Positions 38,862-50,559 of a stretch of DNA of 64,000 bases are shown piece after piece. The stretch is from assembly GCA_002633005.1 (NCBI GenBank), contig NMRA01000144.1, positions 647,205-711,204 of the forward strand, given 5' to 3'. The notes below the pieces were generated by a model. It was not told the origin of the DNA. It saw nothing but the letters and a program-made list of their open reading frames with translations, and ran no database searches. The first letter of the stretch is position 1, and the number at the start of each line of letters is the position of its first letter. A program made the translations under genes and the position numbers. This DNA comes from Phoronis australis (Eukaryota; Phoronida; Phoronidae).

Positions 38862-38962
38862 GGTCAAGGAGGTTGTGGGTTGTGGGGGTTGTGGGTCGTG
38901 GGGATTGTGGGTCAAGGGGGTCGTTGAGTCGAGAGGATTGTGGGGGTCGAGAGGTTTTAAGA
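38862..38962 (+). repeat. G-rich minisatellite, about 18-bp unit
   Basis: About five degenerate units of a GGGGATTGTGGGTCGAGA type run. It contains several runs of three to five G, so G-quadruplex formation is possible on this strand. It lies about 660 bp from a short array of the opposite orientation at 38136-38200. The overlapping plus and minus frames are repeat translations (GLWV-type and DPQSPRP-type), not genes. Confidence 0.85.
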
Positions 38963-39284
38963 CAATCTGAAAAAAGGCATCCTTTCATAAGGATGCTAGT
39001 CATGAAAAAATCAGGTTCCAGCACCAGGTTCCATATACCTATTCTAAGGAGTACTTGCCCCCCCCAGGCTCATATACCTTTATAGGGACAAATAACCGCT
39101 CAGTCCAGGGGGCAGTATTTCTCAGAGTCTACTGTCTTTCACCTTAACATCCGTCTACTGACTTCTCTCATACTACAAAATCATGCTAAGGCTAAGTCAG
39201 ATAATTTGTCTACAACTCTAAGCCAAAAGACAGAAATCCACAGCGTACTCGGGAGCACACTAAAAGTCAAGTCGCACTCCGTTC

Positions 39285-39528
39285 AAAGCATGATAAAGTT
39301 CAATTTTCAATGGCGCTTCATTTACTATAGTCAGTGGTGTCTAAACGGGGTGGGAAAAAAGTTGCTGGGAAAAGGCAGTGCTTACCTGTGACTGCCACCT
39401 CTGTTCCCTAATCTCAAGACAAAAAGCCAGTCATTAAAATTCCAGGCAGTGTAGTAAGTGCCTATTGTAATCCCAACTGGTAAGAAGCTGATTGTTGCTG
39501 GTTGGGAAATGTGGTGTGGCATCTAATG
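39285..39528 (+). repeat. family B repeat, 3' portion, copy 2
   Basis: It starts with AAAGTTCAATTTTCAATGGC and carries AGTGGTGTCTAAA, GTTCCCTAATC, CCAGGCAGTGTAGTAAGTG, TGTAATCCCAACTGGTAAG and GGTTGGGAAATGTGGTGTGG, ending in CTAATG. All of these recur in order in the copies at 46.0 and 58.6 kb. The 5' part is missing or diverged. Confidence 0.7.
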
Positions 39529-40652
39529 AGAGCAAGTTTCTTGCAAGTGAAGGAAGATCATTGAAGTTTTCATGAGATATTGCCATGCATTACAAGCAAA
39601 GCATGTGATCACAATAGCTTTACTTTCTGAAGTATTTTGCTTCTATGGAAAATGGATGAAAATTTTTCAAAATTCTACCAATTTAATGTAATCTTAAACG
39701 ATGTCAGATTCCATTTTCTTGTTTTTCAAATTAAATGTTGCAGGAAACAAAATTTACAGATCTCGGCATGACTTATCCAAGATAGGATAAATTGCCCTCT
39801 GTGCATTGATGGATCTGGTAAAGTACATGACCCTTCTTTGAACTACAAACACCCTGGAGGCAGCATGTTGAAAAATCATAACCTTGTCAATTAAGGTAGA
39901 AATGCCAACGTATTGAGCGGAAAATTAATTTAAAACTAGCAAGCACCAACACCATCTAGTGTTTGGGCACTGCAATCCATATGCAACATTCGGCCAACTG
40001 ACAACCAACAAATTCAATTTTACTGTGAGTGAGATTGGATGACTAGACAGAGATAGTTAAAACGTGCTTTCCTTTCCTCCATGTACTTTCTCATTTTCCT
40101 CAAACCATGCATACCTTTCAAAGAACTAACTTTACACAGGAAAATGAGTGAAACATTATTATAACTCTTTGTATTCACATGATGTATGATCTTCATTCAT
40201 TAAGCCAGGTCAAACCATCTATATACTGTTATCGAGAGTGCTCTCAATTAAATCATTGCACATTTGCGCACCAATTCCTTAATTACTGTGTAAGAGCATA
40301 TATAGATCGCAAACTTATAACATCTTGGGCAAATCTTGCCCTATAAGTGTGAATAACGTGTTCTTGGAGCACATCAGAAGTTGACCCCATTTCCTTGAAG
40401 CGGGTTATTCATCCAAAGATGGCCAGTTGTTAGTACACACTTGCAGCTAAATTTTTTCACCAAGAGCAAACAAGTAAAAGCTTTCCACTATTAGGATTCG
40501 TTTTCTCCAGTTTACATAAATGAAGGATGATCTTAATGGAGTGCATGGAACATCATTTCCAGCAATGCTGCAGGAGCACACCAGGTTTATAGCTGCTCAG
40601 AGCAAATTTTCACTAGCACCCATCTCTTTTCACTAATGCGCAAATAAATGGC

Positions 40653-40752
40653 ACCTGAGTCATAAAAGTCCATGAACTATGGTTACTGGTTATAATCAAA
40701 TCCAAAGAATCATTCAGTTTTGCCAATTGGGAAATTAGGTGTAGCCTCTAAT
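40653..40752 (+). repeat. family B repeat, 3' end fragment
   Basis: GAGTCATAAAAGTCCATGAA, GGTTACTGGTTATAATC, CCAATTGGGAAATTAGGTGT and CTAATGG follow the order of the family B 3' end. Only about 100 bp is recognisable. Confidence 0.5.
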
Positions 40753-40754
40753 GG

Positions 40755-43560
40755 TTCTTTTATGAACGGAACATACTTGTAATAAAAGATTTGTTTTTGA
40801 AAACGCTCATTAAAAAGCATCTGTTGATTTCAATAACTAAAACAACAAAGATTCACTGTTTAATTTTCTAATACAAAATTTTGAAGTTGCCCAATTCCAG
40901 TGTTTGGAATTGAAACTAGAAAAAAATTTATGAGTTTCCACAAGGTTATGAATTTAGTGAACAAACAGGGTGATTTCATTGGCATGTGTCTGATGACACT
41001 GATTAAATTTGTTTCCGACTGACATTTGGATGCCTAACACATACAAAAAATTTTGATTTTTTGAATTTGAACAATCTTATTCATCAAACTTGGGTTCAAC
41101 AACTTTAAGCAAGTGAAATGAACAATTAATCTGGGAGAAACAACTTGCTGCAAGGTCAATCTTTCAAGTCATTGCTATTAAAGGCAACAGTCCATCAGAC
41201 ACCACTGGTTGGTTGAATGAATACATTCATCAGTCTCATATGGGAACTCAACTACTTTCCAAAATCTGCACACTTATGCCTTTGTTTAATCACAAATGTT
41301 ATATTTACAATAACTTTATCTTGATTATGAGCTCTTCTTTGACTAATGACACATTGTAATAATATGCTAAAAATTGAGCCCTTATTTCAATGACAACAAT
41401 AGGGACTCAGCCCTTTTAAATTCCATGCATGAAAAGGTTCCTATTTATTTTCAATAACAATGAAAATTCAAAGTACAAAAATGACAATAAGAATTAGAAA
41501 TAACACTACTAGGAAGAATAACCAGTGTTCCAATAAGTCCACAAATGAAGTGAAAAGTTAAGCAAGATACTTGAGTCTCTGTTTAGGGACTGTTTCTGGC
41601 AACCAGACACAGGTGAATGACTGACAAAACCAATGAATTATGGTAATCCGTTATAACTCTGCCACAGCAACCTGTAACTAATCATCCAACTGAGAACAAA
41701 ACCCCAACATCAATAACCCATTTCAAGATTAACTTTGTTCCTCTGTGCCTCCACACCTTCACTGAAACACATAGTGAGAGACAAGCAAACGCCTGATGTA
41801 TCTTGGGGCTAATGGAGGTATTAAACATCTGGTATTTACAGGCCAGTAGCACACAGTCAGATACCAAACAAATTCTTGAGCCAATTACTGATTACCTGCA
41901 TATTCAGACCTACCATGTAACATACATTAACGATGCAGTACGTACCAGTACCTTGCAACCTTGTTATCCACAGGTAATATCTAACTTTATCCTGATACAA
42001 AATACACAACAAATATCCACCTAACCATCTGATACCGCCAGTTGACTCCTAACGACTGATATCACTGTGGTATTGATGACCAGAGGCAATACAAGCTACA
42101 TTGGCATTGATGTGCCACCCACCTAAAACACAAGCTGCGTGGCTAGTCGACCGTCAAGATCAGCCTTGCCAGTTGCATGTATAATCACGAAGATAACAAC
42201 AAGTGCAGCCTATTCAGACAATTGACATGGAATTTTTCTTTGGCGAGGTCACAAAAAACAATTTTTCCCAACAAGGAATTCTGGCCTGGCTTCCTAATCA
42301 AATGGGAGTCACTGACTGTGTTTATGTCTAATAGTAACTGATTATATGCAGGAAATCTGAAAAAGGTCAACAAAAAACAAATAGAAGCGGGGGTTCAAGA
42401 AGGCAACATTCAGACCAATGAATGAAAAGCATTATAGCAGATGTAAACATCAACCTCGGACACAATGTCAAAAGAGACAGTGTCAAAAATACCGGTGTTA
42501 AACAAAATTTCTCACAAGATGAATTTCAGCCTAATACAATGGCCTGTGAACAATTGAGACAATATCAGATGCAAGATATTAAACCAACTAACAGGCAGCA
42601 ATCAATGCCCATCTGCCTTATTGGCAAAACATCTTTATTGTACCCTCTTACATGAAAACTGCAGGACCAAGAGAGCTATAGGAACTGGTTCCAAGAATGA
42701 TTGACGCTTAACGCCCATGATCTACTTCCTTCGTCTCAAACAAAACTCGCTTACCTTTGAGCTAGCAACCAGTACAGTACTCTGAAACATGGCAAGTGGG
42801 TGAGAAGTTATACTCTTCTACTATGTTGACTCTCAACTTGCACAAGATTCTGACTTAAAACATCTCGTTGTTTGGGAAAACATTCACCCCCGACTTCTCA
42901 AAAATGTTGTTCTAGCTATTGTCCATGCTTGACTTAACGTCCAACACGATATTTGAATTTCTCATTAAGCCGGAGCCTACCCTCACTTAACCCAGATGAG
43001 GATGGTAATCAAACAAAGCAGCCATAAGTATCAATAACCACAACAAACTGTAAAAAACAGAATATAAGACAAGTCATTATTGTTAAATATGAACTAGTTC
43101 TACATGATTCTATGTGGCTTGTGACTTCAAAAAACAGGGATGAGATACCATAGACCTTGCATCAGTATCAAAATAATACAATAAATTATTCAGATTCCCA
43201 GGACTTGATAAGACTGGAACACCAACAGATGTTCTGAGGCATGCATGACACAGGCATTCTATGCAAATATTGAAGTCAATTTTTTATGAAACTCAGGTTC
43301 AATAGACTGACCTACTTCACTGTCACAAAACCTCAGTCAAATGCATGGGCACCGTGTTACAAACGATTTTGGTCACCACAATACAGTGAAAAGATTTTAA
43401 TTAAAGACATTCCTTGTTGATCCTGGAACTTAGTGATCTTGACCCGTCACCTTTTATCTCAGTCAGGGAGGAAATGTTCCTAAATCATATCCAACATTTT
43501 GAACAATTCATCATACATTCATTCCTGCTACAAATGCTACATTTCTGAACATTCCACTTG
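40755..43560. other. gene-free interval
   Basis: No gene or clear repeat recognised. Several frames of 60-77 codons are unsupported. Confidence 0.5.
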
Positions 43561-43567
43561 CTTTACA

Positions 43568-44034
43568 ATGAGACAACTCCTGCACTAACAGTTAGGGTTT
43601 TGTTACCCTAGAGCCTAAGCCAGACTGTGATTAACAAGTCCTAATTGATTGAAAAATTAATGCTCGTGGCTTAGCCGCAATTTTGAAGAAAACTTATTGG
43701 CTAATTTCTCTCATAATGTAACGATTTTGAAAATTCAAAGAGGGCTACTTACTTTTCAATTTTAAAAACAGTCTTATAGGTCGTTTACCTTATTATTGTT
43801 CAGTTTTTTACTTTGAAACTCATATACTAAACAGGCGTGTTGGTTTACAACCCCAACTATCTCATCCAACACATTCAGCCCAACCCATGAATAACGACTA
43901 ACTCACTTCCATCCATGACGGCGCCATCAAGCCCTTGACGTAACGAAGAATTCGCTGGATACTCTGGGGTAAAGAGTGCACGGTTTCTCGTCCACTTGCG
44001 TGCAAATCCTTTTAGCGTAACATTGGCCTAATGA
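43568..44034 (+). repeat. family H conserved non-coding repeat, copy 1
   Basis: About 467 bp that recur in the same orientation at 52111-52595. The best preserved parts are ATTAATGCTCGTGGCTTAG (43656-43674, identical in both), TTACTTTTCAATTT, CTAAACAGGCG, GATACTCTGGGGTAAA-AGTGCACG, TTTCTCG...TCCACTTGC-TGCAAATCC and GCCTAATG. It contains an inverted pair CTAAGCCA/TGGCTTAG about 50 bp apart. No reading frame is shared by the copies, and no terminal inverted repeat or tRNA-like box was found. It could be an unclassified transposon or a duplicated regulatory or structural element. Confidence 0.75.
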
Positions 44035-44457
44035 GTAGGAAAATATTTCCATTTCTAAACATTGGAAAATAACGATTCTCCAAGGAATTTCAGTTAGCAC
44101 AAGACAATATTCCTAGTCCTAGTCACCAGGTACTGAGAATTTACCGTAAGCTCTAGAAGTTGTTTCAACAGAAACAACATATCTAGGGTATCTCAAAAAT
44201 TCTGCGTATGAGAACTTATCAAGTGATGGATTTCCTAGCACTGTCATTTGAAAGGAAACCAAAACTGAAGAAGTCATTGCCACTGTTGACATTTTTATGG
44301 CAGTTAACGAAACTGTCTCTCTATATAAACACCCACGTCTTTTGAAGTGGAAACGAGAAATGCATGGTATCTCAGCCCCAAAACTTCCAGCCCCAATCCA
44401 TTACCTAAACCTGCATACAGGATGACCTGACCACCACAAGTTTATGCTAAGGCATAG

Positions 44458-44600
44458 TACAGTAAAATCTCACCAATTATGGACAAAAATAATTGTCAAA
44501 ATTGACCATTTTCAATTTTCAAATATTTTAGAATGGTCGTGGGTGTTGTTCAGAACCAATGATTAAATGAAGACCAGCTGTATTTTTTGAGTGAATCGCA
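44458..44600 (+). mobile_element. family A MITE, copy 4, left part
   Basis: The left end is intact: TA at 44458-44459 and then CAGTAAAATCTCACCAATTA, followed by GGACAAAAATAATTGTCAAA and TTTTCAATTTTCAAATATTT. The right half is degraded and no right terminus could be placed. Part of the downstream sequence belongs to the family I element starting at 44646. Confidence 0.7.
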
Positions 44601-44645
44601 AGGAAAGCTGTTACCAATCAACTACATGAAAAGAATCCTACGTTG

Positions 44646-44815
44646 ACACCCTCAACGGTCGAGATTGGGATACTCGACCGTTATACGTACCGCAGAATCA
44701 GCCGCAAAGATCAAAGACAGCTGATGCAGTTGTAGGCAATTACATCACCTCAGGCTGCTGTTATGTTCAGTTCTAGATAATTTAAAACCCATCATAAACA
44801 CACTCAGGGACTATG
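44646..44815 (-). repeat. family I element, copy 2 (inverted relative to copy 1)
   Basis: The reverse complement matches 37070-37215 over about 150 bp, including ATCACCTCAGGCTGCT (44744-44759 on the plus strand), AGATCAAAGACA, TCTAGATAAT and CCATCATAAACA. In this copy the tRNA-like zone contains a perfect 10-bp inverted repeat (separate entry). The B-box region after it is not recognisable here. Confidence 0.6.
44654..44682. repeat. perfect 10-bp hairpin within I copy 2
   Basis: AACGGTCGAG (44654-44663) and CTCGACCGTT (44673-44682) are exact reverse complements with a 9-base loop. The corresponding zone of copy 1 does not keep the second arm, so it arose or was lost after the copies separated. 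Confidence 0.9.
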
Positions 44816-44819
44816 TTTT

Positions 44820-46025
44820 CATTTTGAAAGTATCTAAACAGAATATCTGAATAGTTTGTGAAAAGTACACGAGATTAATAAGTTTTTGAATTTTAGAAAT
44901 CGGACAATGAGAAATGATTTTTACCATAAATATCACTGCCATGCCATGTCAGCAATCAAAGGAAGAAAGATAATTCAAAATCATTTCCAAATTTCATTTC
45001 ATAAAATCAGTGAATTAAATCAATAGAGGGTACACACTGCATACACGGAAAATACTAAAGAAGTCACTAGAAATATAAAAACGTTGGTATTGAAAACTGA
45101 TAAACAAAACAAATACTTGCCCATAAAAACAGGGCTGAATTCCATAGACACAGAAATCTTGTGAATGGAGATAGTGTGTTTACTTGCTTCATGTGCAGTC
45201 TCGCAAAGTCTCGCATGGTCATGCGTTTTCACGAGGTCCTCTCTTCTACAAAACACATACCTGGTCAAGTGTTATGCACATACCTTTTAGTGATTACCAT
45301 GGAATTAACTTAAACTTTTCCTTCTCTCCAGAGTCCCTCCCTCCCTCACCCTTCATGTTGCATGTGGAAGAAAGTTGCAATATGATAAGACAAAGTGTGT
45401 ATACAAACTTACAAGCATGTAGCGAACAATCATTTGCTTTTCAAGCTTCCGTCCACATGGACATTTGCACTGAGAGTGATTTGGTGCAAGTTGTACCTCG
45501 AAAAGGTGGGGAATATTTAGAAATCATCACATTGGTGTCAACTTGTCAGTTTATGTACAAACTGTCACCTGTGATGGATCCTCTAAGACAGATTAAGACA
45601 GATAATGTCACATCAAAATAAATGATAAGAGGCATAAACTGCCTACTGCACAATGCTTGAGAATTGATAACTGGAAACCTGTGAAATGAGTCAGTTCGAA
45701 ACGACAACTGATAACACACTTTCTAGTGACCAAATCCTAATAAATATTCTTTTTGTCTTCGTGTTTTCATGTGAAAACTTCTTGACAAAACTCAGGCTAA
45801 TTCAAACCCTAAATCAGTTTGCAGGCAGAAATAGCTCAGACTCCGTCTAACGGCAAACACTGAGTTCGGTCCAAACTCAAACTTAAAATGCTAATCAGGG
45901 CAACAAAGAAACTTTCAAAGTAGGTCCAGACACTGAGTTGTAACTTAGACAAAGAACTGCTCTTTTGGAGGTACAAAGATTACTTTGATAGGTGGCAATT
46001 GACACAAGTCAAGTAGCCCAATTGT
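44820..46025. other. gene-free interval
   Basis: The longest frame in the window (145 codons, plus strand, 45184-45621) lies here. It has no recognisable domain, starts in a repetitive GTCTCGCAAAGTCTCGCATG stretch and has no splice support. A rough estimate from base composition makes one frame of this length in 64 kb not very surprising, so it is not annotated as a gene. A weak A-box-like TAGCTCAG at 45832 and GAGTTCGGTCC at 45862 are noted under rejected items. Confidence 0.4.
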
Positions 46026-46029
46026 GTTG

Positions 46030-46378
46030 CTAAGGCAGGTTACATAATAGAGGCTGGGACATATCAACAAAGGAACAGCAGTTGCAATACCCATCCTTTA
46101 ATCTATTCTGTTGAAGTAAACTGATTTTTCCTTCACACAATGAAAAAGTTCAATTTTCAATGACCGATTTATTTTTTATAGTCCAGAGTGTCTAAAAAGG
46201 CGAGAAAGAATGTTGCCATAAACAGGAACAGTATCACTGACACTGCTCTGTTCCCCAATCCCTAAACAAAAGAAACCCATCATAAAAATCCAAGCACTGT
46301 GGTAAGTGGTTATTACATTCCCAACCAATAACAAGCATTCATAACTGTTGGTTGGGAAATGTGATGTAGTCCCTAATG
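46030..46378 (+). repeat. family B repeat, copy 3
   Basis: Carries GGCAGGTTACATAATAGAGG, CTGGGACATATCAACAAAGG, AATGAAAAAGTTCAATTTTC, TTTTTATAGTCCAGAGTGTC, CTGTTCCCCAATCC, GGTAAGTGG and GGTTGGGAAATGTGATGTAG before CTAATG. It lines up with copy 1 in the 5' half and with copies 2 and 4 in the 3' half, and so shows that these belong to one family. Confidence 0.75.
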
Positions 46379-46561
46379 CTGCTTTGCTCTCGAAAACAAT
46401 TTAGACTACTAAATTATTATGCAATTGGCCTTAAATAAATGGTCTTTTGTGAAGACTGCAAAAGAACTAACTAATGTTGCTTGTGATATCAGACTCTAAA
46501 AGTTGACTTGACACACGGTGACATTTTGTCAAGCATGGACTCCAGGAATAAAGAATATGGT

Positions 46562-46710
46562 TAGTTCTTTGTAAGACCAAAGTCATTTCTAATCTGAGTT
46601 ATTAGGAACAAGTTGAGACCGATTTCATAGTGGTAAATGGGTTACCTAAATCAAAATTTAGTTTCTCCGATGAAACGCAGGTTGGTTTACAGCCACTTTA
46701 AGTATTTACA
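46562..46710 (-). repeat. family D arm, reversed
   Basis: GGAACAAGTTGAGACCGATT, then ATAGTGGTAAATGGGTTACC, then AAATCAAAATTTAGTTTCTC and GATGAAACGCAGGTTGG. This parallels the right arm of the D element at 28458-28540 and extends the arm outward by about 20 bp. The second arm was not found. Confidence 0.6.
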
Positions 46711-46947
46711 ATCATTCCCTATGATATCATTATTGTCTCATTCAATGCTACTCACTTCAATCTGAATGTCTGGAACAAAATTCATACAATAACAATGCCA
46801 ACAGGTACATTAAAGTTTTAGTAAAAACTCTATGAAAAAAGTGCAATTTTTTCTCACAGGTCTTGATAATAACTGTCTTAGCACTAAAACTTGACAAATG
46901 TTTCAGACAATGGGACATTGAACATCCAGCGTTGAAATGAGAACCAA

Positions 46948-47013
46948 AGCAATCATTCATCATTTTGTTCACCATTGATCAGCAATCATTCATCATTTTG
47001 TTCACCATTGATC
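46948..47013 (+). repeat. perfect 33-bp tandem duplication
   Basis: Two identical units beginning AGCAATCATTCATC and ending ACCATTGATC lie head to tail. Exact identity suggests a recent duplication or an assembly artefact. Confidence 0.95.
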
Positions 47014-47014
47014 A

Positions 47015-48098
47015 GGCAAATATTTAAAACAGCACAGTAGTATCACATTACACACAACACGCCCTGCAGGTATTCAGACATGAATTCGAAGTCAATACCT
47101 TTTAAATTAGTGAAGAAAGAGAAATCAAATCTAAGCATTAAATTTGCATAAATGCCATTCAATGTTTGGACATAAAAGCTAATATCCAGCAGTCATCTGC
47201 ATTAATAATTCCGTACAAATCTATTATCCTTTTTACAGCATTTTATCACTGACATTTAACCTTAAAAACATGCCGCTGGTAACAGCATTGGTAAAACAAT
47301 AACAAGAAAAAACATACCTGTTTTAATCAACAATAACATCCAGGGTGAAGCTAACATTAATGAAAACTTGGTGGGTTTCCCATTTTACCATCCCCAGAAC
47401 ATGCCGGCCTGTATAGCATCAGGCCTGCCATGAGCATACTGTAACTTAACTTAATGCAGACATGGTGCAACCAATCTGATGTGTCAACATGTTACACTGG
47501 GCAACAACAACAGATGAAGCATTATCAAGACAAGGTGTGAATCACTGGGGTTAGCAGGCTTATCTTGGAGTTCTGAGAAAAATCAAAATGATTGCTGACC
47601 ACTAAACTAATTATACCAGTGGTAATTCCAAGAAGTATACATTGTGACATCAGAGTTAATTAAGAATCTCCTTAACAATAGGTAATTAATGCTAATTTTA
47701 TTTAGTAGAAAAATCATGAAATTAAATGTTAAAATTATCACTACAAAATCATATATGCTTGAAGATACAAACTGGATCTACCTATCATGTATCACAAAAT
47801 AATTCATTTAACGGTTGTAAATCATGAACATTGAATGACGCAACTAGCAGAAATGATATCAAAACTCTACACTCAGCTAACAATGAGATTATTGTCGGAA
47901 TGTTACAATCTTTTATCAGCCATGTGTTGTAAAAGATATCCTAAAATTGCCGATTAATTTATGATTGCAATCTGTAACAGTTGCTTCACCAAAACAAAAC
48001 AAGACAGGAAGATCTAAGAGGTTATCATATCTGTTGAAACATTTTGAAACTTTATCAATGTATTGCTTTAGTTCCTCAATGGTAAAGGATTTTCAAAA
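47015..48098. other. gene-free interval
   Basis: Nothing recognisable. Confidence 0.5.
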
Positions 48099-48099
48099 A

Positions 48100-48251
48100 T
48101 ATGGTTAACGCCCTGAGCGCTTAAATTTGGAAACCCTGAGACAAAGGGGTGGGCGATTACCCAAGCAGTGGGCGCTTAAACCGAAAAATTGACAGAAAGT
48201 CTGGGATGGGCGATTACCTGGGCATGGGCGCTAACCCGCGAGTTTACGGTA
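48100..48251 (+). mobile_element. family L element: GGGCGATTACC repeats and TA-flanked ends
   Basis: TA lies on both sides (48100-48101 and 48250-48251). The right end reads GCGCTAACCCGCGAGTTTAC then GGTA. Its reverse complement is similar to the left GGTTAACGCCCTGAGCGC once the outer CCGTAAACTCGC is skipped. Inside, two units of 57 bp (from 48151 and 48208) both begin GGGCGATTACC and contain GGGCGCT-AACC. The CpG-rich content contrasts with the flanks. It is probably a small non-autonomous DNA element. Confidence 0.6.
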
Positions 48252-48254
48252 AGT

Positions 48255-49200
48255 ATGAAACTGGAGTTTGGAACTGACTGCAGTCAGTTATTTTCACATC
48301 TGTATATATGTCAGCCTGCTTGTATTAAACCATTTCGTCTGGGCCTTAGTTGGTAAACTACAATAAATATTTGCATAATAAACACAAGTGTTAGCATGAA
48401 TGTGCATGGAATACATTCAATATATCATCTAAAACCTACTTTTCCCTTATTAACCATTTGTGCCACAGACACATATACACTGACACAATATCTAGGGCTG
48501 TTGTTTCAGGAACCAACAGTGTTTGTTAAACAACATCAGTTGACGCCCAAACTAAAATTGGAGCATCTCACCATCTGTTTGGACTAACTAAACTTGCACC
48601 CATTTCCTATAGACTATTAACACAATTTCACTTGCTATAAGGTTTGCCAGATCCTAGACTACTTGTAGTTTCAAGTGGCTTAACGTTTCAAAGCTCTTCC
48701 TCACACGAGAGAGAAAACATTCTATGTTCAAACTGGTCAAATTTAGGTTGAAAGACGTTTTGTTCAAAGGTAAAGTTTGACTTTGAAATTTCATTACCGG
48801 TTTTGTTTAATATTTTGTATAAATTCATTTGTCAACTGAAGCATATAGAAACAAAAATACTTTGCTGTTGGCAGTAGTTAAAAAGTGACAAAACATAAAA
48901 TTCAAAACAAATCTGATGTTCAAACATACTTATCACATTTATGACCAGTGGTTACACATTACACTTTCAAACATCACAAATTACAGTAACTATTCTGCAA
49001 ATAGTCTCTAAACATTGGGGCACCAAAATTCAAGCCGAAATTGAATTTTCTTTCTGAAGATTAAGACAATGAGGGTGATTTTGGCGTTCATGATTGTTTT
49101 TCTCAGATTCTGAACACTATTTTATATCAACAAAGTTTGAAAACAGATTTGCAGGCTCATAAAACCATCAAAAATAGCTGCTGACACGTTTTCATGTGGC
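48255..49200. other. gene-free interval
   Basis: Nothing recognisable. Confidence 0.5.
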
Positions 49201-49204
49201 CCCA

Positions 49205-49362
49205 TATTGTATAACAGCAACGAGAATGGTCAATTTTTTGTTGACTTTAATTCTTGAATTTGGGACGGCCAATATTTGACCTATTACTAAAATTTGGTAC
49301 AAGCAGACCTTTAGGAAAATAATACATTTTTCACTGTCTCAAACTGAGGATTTTTTACCGTA
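49205..49362 (+). mobile_element. possible degraded family A MITE
   Basis: The right end CTCAAACTGAGGATTTTTTA then CCGTA resembles the family terminus CTGAATTGGTGAGATTTTACTGTA, preceded by TTTTTCACTGTC and TTTGGTACAAGCAGACC in family order. The left end is not clear. The call rests on the order of weak matches. Confidence 0.35.
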
Positions 49363-50337
49363 TATAGACCGAGTTGAAATAATTAGATAAGTGTTAAAGC
49401 TACTTTCAGAGCCAACATCCTTTCACATAGGAATTCTCATCTCATCAAAACACGTTTCCTGACAATTCCTCCAAGAGTGTCCAGTTCAAAGCTCACTGTA
49501 CAACGTATAAGCAAATGTCATCTAAATCTGTACACAGCATTTCATAAACATAAACCAATCAAATTCAAAATTACATCAATTCAAAAAACACTCTTCTCTG
49601 AATACATACACGAGAATTCGTTTCCAAGTACTGAGCGAAGCAATGGGCAGTCAATAAATCTCCCAGTGAAGCATATACTACATGAAATTCGATTCCACTT
49701 GATATTTACCAAATACTCTTCCAGTATTTTCCCTAAGTGAGCTTATTTCACGGTCGATTTCCATCAATATTTCATACTTGTTTGTCTTGGTTTTTCATAC
49801 CAAGCCCATATACAGAAAATCATTATAAAAAACATGTGTCACTCATAGAAACATCTAGGGATAAATGCCATCAAATTTCCACTGTGACTGCCTGAGGCAC
49901 TACAGCCAGAACACAATTGCATTCCTCAGTAATTCAGTTCTGTTGGTGCAAATTAATCAGGTATTGTGGACCACAAATCACCTGCGAAACATAATTAAGC
50001 AACCTATTATTCACAGCTGGGATTAGAGCAGAAACCATATGATGAAACAAACATATTGTTGTATTCAGGAAATCATGTTTAACTTAATATCCAGAAATTA
50101 GTTGAAATTACCCCCAAAATTGTCTGTAACCTACCTTACCCATTGAAAACTAATCTATGTTACTTGCAACCTAGAAGATCTAAAAATAAAGGATTAGAAT
50201 ACACTTGTAAAGAATTTTACTTGCTTATAAATTATAAACACTTGAAATATATGGTAGGACATTATCATATGAAAACTTGCCTAAGCATGAAATGTAACAA
50301 TAACTTATATCACGAAACAAACTATTGGGTATCTTTT

Positions 50338-50554
50338 TGTTTCTGAAAATCACAACAATTCAGACAAAAATAATTTCCAAAATTCTTTTTTCATTTGTCA
50401 AAGGTTTCTATCATTGTTGTGAAACCGTACCTAGAATTTCTCAAAACATTTTCTGCTAGAGTTCAAAATGACAGAGCAATTATTTGGGGCTACGTGAAAA
50501 AAACTAAGTTTCTCTTTCCTGCTTATTGTCGTATGTTAGCGAAACTGAACAGTA
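50338..50554 (+). mobile_element. family A MITE, copy 5
   Basis: The left end CTGAAAATCACAACAATTCA, followed by GACAAAAATAATTTCCAAAA, TTTTTTCATTTGTCAAAGGT, TCTATCATTGTTGTGAA and TTTCTCAAAACATTTTCTGC, keeps the family order closely. The right end GTTAGCGAAACTGAACAGTA is more diverged. About 217 bp. Confidence 0.7.
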
Positions 50555-50559
50555 CTTAC

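Noticed and set aside
38782-39085. Proline- or glycine-rich frames over the minisatellite
   Set aside because: The peptide pattern simply follows the 18-bp DNA repeat.
45184-45621. 145-codon plus-strand frame, longest in the window
   Set aside because: No recognisable domain, repetitive start, and no supporting splice or start context. A rough calculation from AT-rich base composition gives a chance expectation that is not negligible for 64 kb on six frames.
45832-45872. A-box-like TAGCTCAG and B-box-like GAGTTCGGTCC
   Set aside because: The spacing is possible, but the B box deviates at key positions and no tRNA-like stems or second copy were seen.
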